Positions 54,787 through 63,473 of a DNA stretch of 64,000 nucleotides are shown here, piece by piece. A model generated the notes under the pieces. The model did not search any database. It worked only from the letters and a program-made list of their open reading frames with translations, and had not been told where the DNA came from. The position numbers and the translations under genes are program-made. The stretch lies in assembly GCF_002286815.1 (NCBI RefSeq), contig NZ_MUNM01000043.1, forward strand, positions 1 to 64,000, written 5' to 3'. Within the stretch, counting starts at the first letter, position 1. Each line of letters begins with the position of its first letter. The stretch is from Pseudomonas sp. PICF141 (lineage in GTDB: Bacteria; Pseudomonadota; Gammaproteobacteria; Pseudomonadales; Pseudomonadaceae).

Positions 54787-57069
54787 ATGGAGTGGCTTGG
54801 TTTGCATTTCATGACCGGGCTACCAGAGAAGGGGCAGGTCATACTCGATTGCACCCATAACCCGTTTTTGGTCTTGCTGGCCTATCTAGTGGCTTGCGCG
54901 ACCGGTTTCGCCACACTGGGCATGACCGAGCGGGTCGGCCAAGTGGAAAAACCCGCCACCCAGCGACTTTGGCGCTGGGTCGGTGCCGGGTGTCTGGCGG
55001 TCGGTATCTCGGCCATGCATTTCATCAGCATGCTGGCGTTCCAGGCGCCAATCGAAATCCATTACCACTTACCCACTGTCCTGCTCTCGCTGTTGTTCGT
55101 CCTGATCGCCGCATGGCTGGCCATGCATACCCTCAGTCATCCTCAGCTCAATTTCTGGCAATACTTGCAGGCCGCCGTGTGGATCGGCCTGGGCATCGCA
55201 ACCATGCATTACGTGGGCATGGCCGCTCTGCGATCGAATGCGATGGCTTACTACCAACCCGTTCTGTTCGCGCTCTCCATTGTGATCGCCATCGGTGCCA
55301 GCCTGGCGGCGCTGTTGATTTCCAGTCACTTGCGCGATGGCGCCGGCGTGTTTCATCAATTGCTCAAATACACCGCCAGCCTGGTGCTCGGGGCTGGCAT
55401 CGTAAGCATGCATTTCACCGGCATGGCGGCGTTCAGCCTCGTGCTGCCCGCCGGCAGCCTCGGGCCGCTGCCCGGCGACAACAATCACATGCAACTGGGT
55501 CTGACGGTGGCGGTAATGACGCTGCTGATCATCGGCAGCGTCATTACCGCTGCATGGGCCGACAAGAAGCTGCAACACAAAGAGCATGACCTGCAACGGG
55601 TCAACGCCCTGCTCAGTCAACTGGATCAGGCACGCCTGTCGCTGCAACAGGTGGCGCATTACGACCCCTTGACCAGCCTGATCAACCGACGAGGCTTCAA
55701 TCAGATCTTCGCCGAGAAACTCATCCAGAAAACCAATGAAGGCGGCATGCTGGCGGTGATGTTCCTCGACATCGACCATTTCAAGCGGATCAATGACAGC
55801 CTCGGCCATGACGCCGGTGACGAATTGCTTAAAGTTCTGGCCGGCCATATCAAGACTGCAGTGCGCAGTCATGAAGACGTGGTGGCGCGTTTCGGTGGCG
55901 ATGAATTCTGCATCCTCATCACCTTGTATGACCGTGAAGAAGCGCGGCAGATGGCCCAGCGCATCATGCTGAAAATGAAGGAACCCATCGAATTGTCGGG
56001 ACGGCGCATGGTCATGACCACCAGCATCGGCATCAGCCTGTTTCCCGAAGACGGCAAGACGTGCGAAGAACTGCTGAAAAACGCCGACCTGGCGCTTTAC
56101 CAGTCCAAGGATGGCGGTCGTAACGCCCTGCATTTTTTCAGTGCGAACCTGAAAACCCGCGCCACCCTGGAGTTACAACTTGAAGAAGAACTGCGGTATG
56201 CCCTGCGCGAAAACATCGGCTTGATGCTGTATTACCAACCGATTTATGACCTGAGAATCGGCCAGGTCAGCAAACTTGAAGCGCTGATTCGCTGGCAACA
56301 TCCGGTTCACGGGTTGCTCACACCGGACCGGTTCATCACCATTGCCGAAGCCAACGGCCTGATCGGCGAACTGGACAACTGGGTGCTGCGCAAGGCTTGC
56401 GAGGACTTGAGCGAGCTGTCCCATCCCGATTGCGAAGAACTCAAAATTGCAGTGAATTGCTCACCCTTGAACCTGGCGCGAGAAGAACTGGCCGACGAAA
56501 TCGAACACGCCCTGCACGCCTTCGGGGTAACACCACAGCGCCTTGAACTGGAAGTGACCGAGAATGCGCTGATGGGCAATATCAGCAACACCCTGGTGTT
56601 GCTGCGCCAGATTCGCGCCCTCGGGGTCTCGTTGTCGATCGATGACTTCGGCACCGGCTATTCATCCCTGGCCTACCTCAAGCGCCTGCCATTAAACACA
56701 TTGAAGATCGACCGCTCGTTCATTCAGGACATCCCCAAGGCTACCCAGGACATGGAAATCGTCCAGGCCATTATCGTCATGGCGCATACCCTGCATTTAC
56801 AGGTCGTCACCGAAGGCGTCGAAACCCTGGAGCAATACGACTTTCTCGAACGCCATGGCTGCGATTTCGTTCAGGGCTACCTGCTCAGCCGTCCGGTGCC
56901 GCTGGCCGAGTTGCGTCCAGTGCTGGCCGAAATCAATCAGCGCAAGCACATGCACACCGTCAATCCTTTGAGCTTGGCTCACGGTACAACTGCACTAGCG
57001 TCGACGGATCCTTTTCCAGGTAACCCTGGCCCCCATGGAGGCGCATCAGTTGTGCGGCCAATCCGCTGA
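54787..57069 (+). CDS. MHYT-GGDEF-EAL c-di-GMP enzyme (MucR-like)
   Basis: A 760-residue inner-membrane protein resembling MucR of P. aeruginosa. Seven N-terminal helices carry three MHYT motifs (MHFISM, MHYVGM, MHFTGM) thought to sense O2, NO or CO. GGDEF domain with intact RFGGDEF and no clear RxxD I-site (SHED at that place). EAL domain with KLEALIRW, AVNCSPLNL, EVTENALM, DDFGTGYSSL, KIDRSFI and TEGVETLEQ, all metal and catalytic positions intact. Both synthesis and breakdown of c-di-GMP are thus possible. The last ~35 residues (after INQRKHMHTV) lie antisense to the next gene and may be an extended tail. The start at 54787 is chosen for MEWLGLHF. Confidence 0.93.
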   Translation: MEWLGLHFMTGLPEKGQVILDCTHNPFLVLLAYLVACATGFATLGMTERVGQVEKPATQRLWRWVGAGCLAVGISAMHFISMLAFQAPIEIHYHLPTVLLSLLFVLIAAWLAMHTLSHPQLNFWQYLQAAVWIGLGIATMHYVGMAALRSNAMAYYQPVLFALSIVIAIGASLAALLISSHLRDGAGVFHQLLKYTASLVLGAGIVSMHFTGMAAFSLVLPAGSLGPLPGDNNHMQLGLTVAVMTLLIIGSVITAAWADKKLQHKEHDLQRVNALLSQLDQARLSLQQVAHYDPLTSLINRRGFNQIFAEKLIQKTNEGGMLAVMFLDIDHFKRINDSLGHDAGDELLKVLAGHIKTAVRSHEDVVARFGGDEFCILITLYDREEARQMAQRIMLKMKEPIELSGRRMVMTTSIGISLFPEDGKTCEELLKNADLALYQSKDGGRNALHFFSANLKTRATLELQLEEELRYALRENIGLMLYYQPIYDLRIGQVSKLEALIRWQHPVHGLLTPDRFITIAEANGLIGELDNWVLRKACEDLSELSHPDCEELKIAVNCSPLNLAREELADEIEHALHAFGVTPQRLELEVTENALMGNISNTLVLLRQIRALGVSLSIDDFGTGYSSLAYLKRLPLNTLKIDRSFIQDIPKATQDMEIVQAIIVMAHTLHLQVVTEGVETLEQYDFLERHGCDFVQGYLLSRPVPLAELRPVLAEINQRKHMHTVNPLSLAHGTTALASTDPFPGNPGPHGGASVVRPIR

Positions 57070-57856
57070 TCGGTGTGGCCGAACCCTGTTCACGGGAAAA
57101 TTTCACGGCAGTGTCCAGATCCTTGAGCAGCGTGCGTACGTGCCATTTCACCGGTTCGAAATGGCTGTCGGCCATTTGCGGCGCAAGAATCTGCAGCGGT
57201 TTTGAATCGGCGAAACCACCGGCGAGCGCCTCGGCGATCAGCCCGGCGTCGACGCCGGAACGCTCGGCCAAGGCCACCACTTCGGCAATGACCAGGGCAT
57301 TGCACGCCACGATCATCTGATTGCAGGCCTTGGTCACCTGCCCCGCACCGACAGCGCCCATGTGAGTCACGCGCTGGCCCAGGGTCAGCAACACCGGGCG
57401 CACGCGCTCAAGGTCAGCCGCCTCGCCACCGACCATGATCGCCAGGCTGCCGGCCTGGGCACCGACCACTCCACCGGAGACCGGCGCATCGAGCCAACTC
57501 ATGCCGGTTTTACTGGCCAGTGCATTCGCCATTTCCCGCGTCGCCGTGGGTTCCAGGCTGGAAAAATCCACCAGTAGCTGGCCGCTTTTCGCCCCCTCGG
57601 CAACGCCTGCCGCGCCAAACATCACTTCCTGTACGACAGCGGTGTCGGCCAGACACAGCATCACCACATCAGCGTGTGAGCACAATTGGGCCGGTGTCGC
57701 CACTTGCCGCGCGCCGGCCTCGACCAGCGCGGCGCACTTGTCAGGGTTACGGTTCCACACCGTCAGCGGATAACCCGCCGCCAACAGGCGTCGGCACATT
57801 GGCAAGCCCATCAAACCGATTCCGGCAAACCCCAGCGCTGGCAACGTTGCCATCAT
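56960..57856 (-). CDS. 3-hydroxyisobutyrate dehydrogenase-family oxidoreductase
   Basis: A 298-residue NAD(P)-dependent beta-hydroxyacid dehydrogenase. N-terminal Rossmann motif FAGIGLMGLPM, substrate loop LDAPVSGGVVGA about 122-133, and catalytic Lys176 in GQVTKACNQM with Asn179. The family includes 3-hydroxyisobutyrate, tartronate semialdehyde and 6-phosphogluconate-type enzymes. The substrate cannot be fixed from the sequence alone. It runs convergent to the MucR-like gene and their 3' ends overlap by 110 bp. GGAGG precedes the two adjacent ATGs. Confidence 0.9.
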   Translation of the reverse strand: MMATLPALGFAGIGLMGLPMCRRLLAAGYPLTVWNRNPDKCAALVEAGARQVATPAQLCSHADVVMLCLADTAVVQEVMFGAAGVAEGAKSGQLLVDFSSLEPTATREMANALASKTGMSWLDAPVSGGVVGAQAGSLAIMVGGEAADLERVRPVLLTLGQRVTHMGAVGAGQVTKACNQMIVACNALVIAEVVALAERSGVDAGLIAEALAGGFADSKPLQILAPQMADSHFEPVKWHVRTLLKDLDTAVKFSREQGSATPISGLAAQLMRLHGGQGYLEKDPSTLVQLYREPSSKD

Positions 57857-58054
57857 TTAGCCTCCTTTTGATTAAAGATCATCGAATATTGGCCGATCCA
57901 GCATGACCAAGGAAAGGATTCCCCCGAGCGATGCACAGGTCCAAGACCCTGACGCTTGGGCCACATTCGCGCTGAACAAAGACGCGAGATCTCATTCCGT
58001 GATGACTCGATGACACTTGTCGCCGAGCCGACCAGTCCAGGTATATGGCGCACA

Positions 58055-60250
58055 ATGACTTCTAAAAATAATCCGGCAACCGCGATATCCGACCTGACCC
58101 TGAGCCCCGCGGCGAACAGCCCCTCCTCGTCGAAGCCATTGACCCCGTCGCGTCCGCTGGCGACCCAGCAATACCTGTACTTCACCGAAACCAATACCGA
58201 CCGCATCCTCGACAACCTCGACGGCCTGCGCGACATGGTATTCCCGCGCCCGCCCCATCTGGAAGGCGACAACGAACAACACAGCGATCAGGAATTCCCG
58301 TCGGTGTGCCTGATCGGCCTGGGTCGCTGTGGTTCGAACATCGCGCTGGACGTAGCGGAACTGGTGTACAACGCCCGTAAGTTCTACCTCAACGAATTCA
58401 ACAACGAAGATCGCCTCTCGCCAGACAAACGCTACGCCGAAAAGGGCTACAGCCCGGCGCAATGGATACGAAACAACCTGCGCCTGGGGTCGAACAAGGC
58501 CAGCAAACCGGTGTTTCTGGTCGAGCCGCTGGTGATGCTCGGCGACCTGGACAAGGACATCGCCGGCCGCATCCGTTTCTCGCGCAAGGGCGAAAAAAGC
58601 GGCTTTCTGCGCGATTACAGCAAAATGAAGATCATGGATTTGTCGGAAGTCCACGCCGGTGGCGCCGGTAACGCGCCGATCCTCGGCCAGTACCTGGCCA
58701 AGATCATCCTGAACAAGGATACCCAGCGGTTCTCCAGCCCTGACTGGAAGATGATTCATTCCTACCTGATCGACAGCTGCGGGATCAAGGCGAATCAGTC
58801 GCGCCTGTATTTCTCGATCTTCAGTGCCGGCGGCGGTACCGGTTCGGGCATGGCCTCGGAGTTCGGCCTGGCCCAGCAGCACTCGTACATGAACAAGACG
58901 TTCGACACCAAGCCGATGGACGAACACGACAGCAAAAGCGGTCATTCCTTCGTCTTCGAGCCGATCTTCACCAGTGGCATTTGCGTGTTGCCGAACATCT
59001 CCGATCACCGCAGCGAAATGTCCGAGGCGCTGCACATCAATGCCGGTCGCCTGCTGTGCAAATACCTGTCGGAAGAGTGGGACTTCTCCTACAACTTCGC
59101 CAACGAAGACAGCAGCGAAGCCAGCGTCATGGGCCGTATCCGCCCATGGAACGCGATGATGCTGATCTCCAACGACATCATGCGTTATGCCGAAGAAAGC
59201 GATGACGGCAACATCCAGAACATTGATGTCAATGCCATGGAAAAGCACGCCAACCAGTACATCTCACAACAGATCTTCAACATTCTGACGGCGCAGGCGG
59301 TCACTACCGACTACGACCAGAACTATTTCCGTCGTGCCGGCATCGACATCGGTGAAACCATTCGCCTGGACGCCAACGACCTGTTCATGAGCCTGGCCGG
59401 CCCTGTGGCAATTGCTTACGCCGAATCCGTCGTGCCAGAAACCCCGCCGCCGAGCAGCGACAAGTTCAAGGTGTTCGAAAAAGAACCGCAACGCCTGAAC
59501 ATCGACGACCTGTTCTTCCGCTCCATCGACCTGCCGCACTTCAACAAGGTCACGCAGGCGATCGAAGGCATCAGCCTGTTGCCGATCGAGTCCAAGCGCT
59601 ATCGCGCCTCGCTTGAGCAGTACAAGAATTCGGGCTATGACGCCGCCGCGTTGCACGACCTGCACTTCTTCAAGAATTGTTCGTCGGTGGTGTCCATTGT
59701 GTCCTTGCCCAAGGACTACAAGCTGTCCTACATGGACCTGAACCGGTTGAAGACCCACCTCAACAGCCTGTTCCCCAACACCACGCTCAAGCGTTACGCG
59801 TTGGTAATCGGCGCCTCGGCCAATTTGTCGCTGACCACGCTGATCGCCAAGAGCCCATGCCTGTCGGACGACTTCCTGACCCTGATCGTGGCCTTCATCA
59901 AGCGCTGCTTTGCGAAAAACCCCTACCGCTTCGACGAGACGCTGGACAACTCGATCCTGGACTTCATCATCAGTGAAGACTTCGACGAAGACCGTATCGA
60001 CGAGTTGCTCAACGAATTCGAAAACCCGGCGAAAATCCTCGATACCAACTGGTACGCGATCAAACCGATGTACGAGAAGAAGTACCGCGAACTGATCAAC
60101 GACAGGGACAAGTTTGTCTCGATCAATGACATTCGCTTGTCCCGGGATTGCGTGAAGAAGTCGATCAAATATTTGCGTGAGATCTATCGTCACCGGATTG
60201 GCAAGACCAAGGTTATTTCGCTGAATAACCATACCGGCAAGACGGCTTAA
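58055..60250 (+). CDS. Tubulin/FtsZ-superfamily GTPase-like protein
   Basis: A 731-residue protein of the 'tubulin-like' family (PF13809 type). The tubulin signature GGGTGSG is present: FSAGGGTGSGMASEFG at about 256-271 (T4 loop). A glycine-rich N-terminal loop CLIGLGRCGSNIAL at about 85-98 fits T1, and HAGGAGNAPILGQ at about 200-212 recalls the T3 loop of FtsZ. The first 80 residues are Ser/Pro-rich, likely disordered, and the ~400-residue C-terminal half is unlike FtsZ (typically ~390 total), with an acidic stretch SEDFDEDRIDELLNEFENP. It probably binds GTP; polymer formation is inference. The start at 58055 is chosen among three in-frame starts; 58010 is an alternative. Lone gene, no phage or plasmid-partition neighbour. 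Confidence 0.82.
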   Translation: MTSKNNPATAISDLTLSPAANSPSSSKPLTPSRPLATQQYLYFTETNTDRILDNLDGLRDMVFPRPPHLEGDNEQHSDQEFPSVCLIGLGRCGSNIALDVAELVYNARKFYLNEFNNEDRLSPDKRYAEKGYSPAQWIRNNLRLGSNKASKPVFLVEPLVMLGDLDKDIAGRIRFSRKGEKSGFLRDYSKMKIMDLSEVHAGGAGNAPILGQYLAKIILNKDTQRFSSPDWKMIHSYLIDSCGIKANQSRLYFSIFSAGGGTGSGMASEFGLAQQHSYMNKTFDTKPMDEHDSKSGHSFVFEPIFTSGICVLPNISDHRSEMSEALHINAGRLLCKYLSEEWDFSYNFANEDSSEASVMGRIRPWNAMMLISNDIMRYAEESDDGNIQNIDVNAMEKHANQYISQQIFNILTAQAVTTDYDQNYFRRAGIDIGETIRLDANDLFMSLAGPVAIAYAESVVPETPPPSSDKFKVFEKEPQRLNIDDLFFRSIDLPHFNKVTQAIEGISLLPIESKRYRASLEQYKNSGYDAAALHDLHFFKNCSSVVSIVSLPKDYKLSYMDLNRLKTHLNSLFPNTTLKRYALVIGASANLSLTTLIAKSPCLSDDFLTLIVAFIKRCFAKNPYRFDETLDNSILDFIISEDFDEDRIDELLNEFENPAKILDTNWYAIKPMYEKKYRELINDRDKFVSINDIRLSRDCVKKSIKYLREIYRHRIGKTKVISLNNHTGKTA

Positions 60251-60263
60251 CTCACCTACTGTC

Positions 60264-60369
60264 GATCGTTCCCACGCTCTGCGTGGGAATGCCTCAATGG
60301 ACGCTCTGCGTCCGTTTTGGGACGCAGAGCGTCCCGGGCTGCATTCCCACGCGGAGCGTGGGAACGATC
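60264..60369. repeat. Long palindromic repeat (GATCGTTCCCACGC family)
   Basis: The outer arms GATCGTTCCCACGCTCTGCG and CGCGGAGCGTGGGAACGATC, with an inner inverted pair (GGACGCTCTGCGTCC / GGACGCAGAGCGTCC). It follows the tubulin-like gene stop directly and may terminate it. Confidence 0.88.
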
Positions 60370-60531
60370 ACAATTAAGCAGCCCGTCGGCTGCTCAATAA
60401 ACTGTTCCCGTTACGTTTACGTCACCCTCGCCAAGACCCTTCTGTGGCCTTTCTCTACGGCAACATGCCACCACGCTACGCGGCTACACACTTTTAACCG
60501 GCAACGTAGCGCACCAATTAAGTGCAAACGT

Positions 60532-60837
60532 TCAACTCGTCGCCCTTTCCTGGATCAGAATCCACGGTGAAACGACCACGGCCCACAGCTCGGGATCGCG
60601 CTCGAAAATATCCAGCGCCCGCGTTTCAGACAGCTTGGCGACCTTGTCGGCGGCCAGCCAGGCAGCGACTTTCTCGCCTTCATCGGTTGCTACCGCCTCT
60701 GCCACCGCGATCAAATCCAGGCCGGAATCGACCCACAATAGGGCACCCTTGGCGAAGAATGGCTCCAACTCTTTCCAGGTAATAGATGCGGTCTCACCAA
60801 GCAGCTTGGCATAGAGGGTGCTAGGTTCTTGAATCAT
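60532..60837 (-). CDS. DUF2288 family protein
   Basis: A 101-residue protein of the DUF2288 (PF10052) type: LYAKLLGETASITWKELEPFFAKGALLWVD, then ALDIFERDPELWAVVVSPWILIQE. Small, soluble, all-helical, function unknown. The start at 60837 is the first Met of the frame. A single gene, convergent with the repeat at 60264. Confidence 0.85.
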   Translation of the reverse strand: MIQEPSTLYAKLLGETASITWKELEPFFAKGALLWVDSGLDLIAVAEAVATDEGEKVAAWLAADKVAKLSETRALDIFERDPELWAVVVSPWILIQERATS

Positions 60838-61189
60838 GGGTTCGTGTCCGCAAAGAAAAATCGACGTGAATGATAACGTCGGTCATGCGCCAGAAAAACC
60901 CGGATGCAATTGCGTTACCGATTGAAAAACGTAGGAAAGCCAAGGAATGCAGCTGAATTCAAGTAGTAGCCAGCTAACATCCCGCCGTGATTCTGTCTTT
61001 TTCTTTCAATAAAGCGACACCCTCAGGTTTTGCCCCCCGGCGCTGCCTTCCCAGGCTGACAATCGGCGCTCTACACTGTACCGGTACAGTTGCCGGGGGC
61101 ATTTTCCGGAGGATATCAACGATATCTGACCCGGTTCTGCTGCTACGGCGCCAGGACTATAAAAACTACAACAGTAAGAGTGGAGCACT
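60838..61189 (+). promoter_or_regulatory. braC leader with a 16-bp perfect palindrome
   Basis: A gene-free stretch of 352 bases upstream of braC. ACTGTACCGGTACAGT at 61075-61090 is a perfect 16-bp palindrome, 100 nt before the ATG, in the position of an operator; the regulator is unknown. No other element recognised. Confidence 0.5.
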
Positions 61190-62317
61190 ATGACTAAGGC
61201 TACTAAGCAGATTTCAAAACTGTTTGCCGCTATGGTTCTGGCCGGGGTTGCCAGCCATTCGTTCGCCGCTGACACCATCAAGATCGGCATCGCCGGCCCT
61301 AAAACCGGCCCTGTAGCCCAATACGGCGACATGCAGTTCAGTGGCTCGAAAATGGCCATCGAACAAATCAACGCCAAGGGCGGCGTCGACGGCAAGAAGC
61401 TCGAAGCCGTTGAATACGACGATGCCTGCGATCCAAAACAGGCGGTTGCTGTTGCGAACAAAGTCGTCAACGACGGCGTCAAGTTCGTGGTGGGTCACCT
61501 GTGCTCCAGCTCCACTCAACCGGCGTCCGACATCTACGAAGACGAAGGCGTGATCATGATCACTCCGGCTGCCACCAGCCCGGACATCACCACTCGCGGC
61601 TACAAGATGATCTTCCGTACTATCGGCCTGGACAGCGCCCAGGGCCCTGCCGCCGGTAACTACATCGCCGATCACGTCAAACCGAAAATCGTTGCTGTGT
61701 TGCACGACAAACAGCAATACGGTGAAGGCATCGCCAGCGCCGTTAAAACCACCCTCGAGAAGAAAGGCGTCAAGGTTGCCGTGTTCGAAGGCATCAACGC
61801 CGGCGACAAAGACTTCTCTTCGATGGTCTCCAAGCTCAAGCAAGCCAACGTCGACTTCGTCTACTACGGCGGCTACCACCCAGAGCTGGGTCTGATCCTG
61901 CGTCAATCCCAGGAAAAAGGCCTGAAAGCCAAGTTCATGGGTCCGGAAGGCGTGGGTAACGACTCCATTTCGCAGATTGCCAAGGAAGCTTCCGAAGGCC
62001 TGCTGGTGACCCTGCCGAAGTCCTTCGACCAGGATCCGGCCAACATCGCCCTGGCTGATGCGTTCAAAGCCAAGAAAGAAGACCCGAGCGGTCCGTTCGT
62101 GTTCCCGGCCTACTCGGCTGTGCAAGTCATCGCCGAAGGCATCAAGGCCGCCAAGAGCGAAGACACCACCAAAGTGGCTGAAGCTATCCACAAAGGCACG
62201 TTCAAAACCCCGACTGGCGACCTGTCTTTCGACGAGAAGGGCGACCTGAAGGACTTCAAATTCGTGGTTTACCAGTGGCACTTCGGCAAACCTAAAACTG
62301 AAGTTTCGCCTCAGTAA
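61190..62317 (+). CDS. braC: Branched-chain amino acid-binding protein BraC
   Basis: A 375-residue periplasmic binding protein (LIV-BP type, PF13458). Signal peptide about 1-27 (ending SHSFAAD). DTIKIGIAGPKTGPVAQYGD begins the mature protein; conserved VGHLCSSSTQPASDIYED and VYYGGYHPELGLILRQ. It delivers leucine, isoleucine, valine (and alanine in Pseudomonas) to BraDE. A terminator-like stem follows, so most transcripts may end here with read-through to braD. Confidence 0.94.
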   Translation: MTKATKQISKLFAAMVLAGVASHSFAADTIKIGIAGPKTGPVAQYGDMQFSGSKMAIEQINAKGGVDGKKLEAVEYDDACDPKQAVAVANKVVNDGVKFVVGHLCSSSTQPASDIYEDEGVIMITPAATSPDITTRGYKMIFRTIGLDSAQGPAAGNYIADHVKPKIVAVLHDKQQYGEGIASAVKTTLEKKGVKVAVFEGINAGDKDFSSMVSKLKQANVDFVYYGGYHPELGLILRQSQEKGLKAKFMGPEGVGNDSISQIAKEASEGLLVTLPKSFDQDPANIALADAFKAKKEDPSGPFVFPAYSAVQVIAEGIKAAKSEDTTKVAEAIHKGTFKTPTGDLSFDEKGDLKDFKFVVYQWHFGKPKTEVSPQ

Positions 62318-62341
62318 GGCCTGGCCTGACTGACTGCCAAT

Positions 62342-62371
62342 AAAGCCCACGGCGTGCCGTGGGCTTTATTT
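62342..62371 (+). terminator. Rho-independent stem after braC
   Basis: AAAGCCCACGGCGTGCCGTG followed by GGCTTTATTTTA; 11-bp stem, 25 nt after the braC stop. Attenuation between braC and braD would give excess binding protein. Confidence 0.82.
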
Positions 62372-62549
62372 TACGAACGTATTGGGCTGCGCTGGCGTGA
62401 TCCGCCGGTCTTCCCACCTGAAAATCTCAAAACCGTCATCAGCGGTTCGCTGGCAAACCTCGAATTCGAAGTGGATGCAGATCCACGGGGCTCGAGCGGG
62501 AAAATGACTCCACCAGTGAAATGCGTATCAGGTTTTTAGGAGCGCTGTA

Positions 62550-63473
62550 ATGCCTGACATTTATCATTTCTTCCAACAGCTGGTTAACGGTCTGACCGTT
62601 GGCAGCACGTATGCCCTGATCGCCATCGGCTATACGATGGTTTACGGCATCATTGGAATGATCAACTTCGCCCACGGCGAGGTGTACATGATCGGCTCTT
62701 ACGTGGCGTTCATCGCCATCGCCGGGCTGGCCATGCTGGGACTCGACAGTGTCCCGCTGTTGATGACCGCGGCTTTCATCGCGACCATCGTCGTGACCAG
62801 TGCCTATGGTTACAGCATCGAACGGATCGCCTACCGCCCGCTACGCGGCAGCAACCGTCTGATCCCGCTGATTTCCGCCATCGGCATGTCGATCTTCCTG
62901 CAGAACACGGTTCTGCTGTCGCAAGACTCCAAGGACAAATCCATCTCCAACCTGATCCCCGGCAACTTCGCCATCGGGCCAGGTGGCGCACATGAAGTGC
63001 TGATTTCCTACATGCAAATCGTGGTGTTCGTGGTGACGTTGGTCGCCATGCTCGGCCTGACGCTGTTCATCTCCCGTTCTCGCCTGGGCCGCGCCTGCCG
63101 CGCCTGTGCCGAAGACATCAAGATGGCCAACCTCTTGGGCATCAACACCAACAACATCATCGCCCTGACCTTCGTCATCGGTGCCGCCCTGGCGGCCATC
63201 GCGGCCGTGCTGCTGAGCATGCAATACGGCGTGATCAACCCGAACGCCGGTTTCCTGGTCGGCCTCAAGGCCTTCACCGCAGCGGTACTGGGCGGTATCG
63301 GCAGCATTCCCGGCGCGATGCTCGGCGGGCTGGTGCTTGGGGTGGCGGAAGCCTTTGGTGCCGATATCTTCGGCGACCAGTACAAGGACGTCGTGGCGTT
63401 CGGTCTGCTGGTTCTGGTGTTGTTGTTCCGGCCAACCGGCCTGCTGGGCCGTCCGGAGGTTGAGAAAGTATGA
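62550..63473 (+). CDS. braD: Branched-chain amino acid permease BraD (LivH)
   Basis: A 307-residue inner-membrane protein with about eight helices. Features: [58 protein letters not shown] (the EAA-like loop that meets the ATPase) and [15 protein letters not shown] at the end. It pairs with BraE. RBS TAGGAG is 9-10 nt before the ATG. braE overlaps the stop by 4 nt. Confidence 0.95.
   Translation: MPDIYHFFQQLVNGLTVGSTYALIAIGYTMVYGIIGMINFAHGEVYMIGSYVAFIAIAGLAMLGLDSVPLLMTAAFIATIVVTSAYGYSIERIAYRPLRGSNRLIPLISAIGMSIFLQNTVLLSQDSKDKSISNLIPGNFAIGPGGAHEVLISYMQIVVFVVTLVAMLGLTLFISRSRLGRACRACAEDIKMANLLGINTNNIIALTFVIGAALAAIAAVLLSMQYGVINPNAGFLVGLKAFTAAVLGGIGSIPGAMLGGLVLGVAEAFGADIFGDQYKDVVAFGLLVLVLLFRPTGLLGRPEVEKV

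Noticed and set aside
58055..60250. Tubulin-like gene as a phage PhuZ or plasmid TubZ
   Set aside because: Twice the length of PhuZ, no phage structural, lysis or integrase genes and no partition partner (TubR) or centromere repeats nearby.
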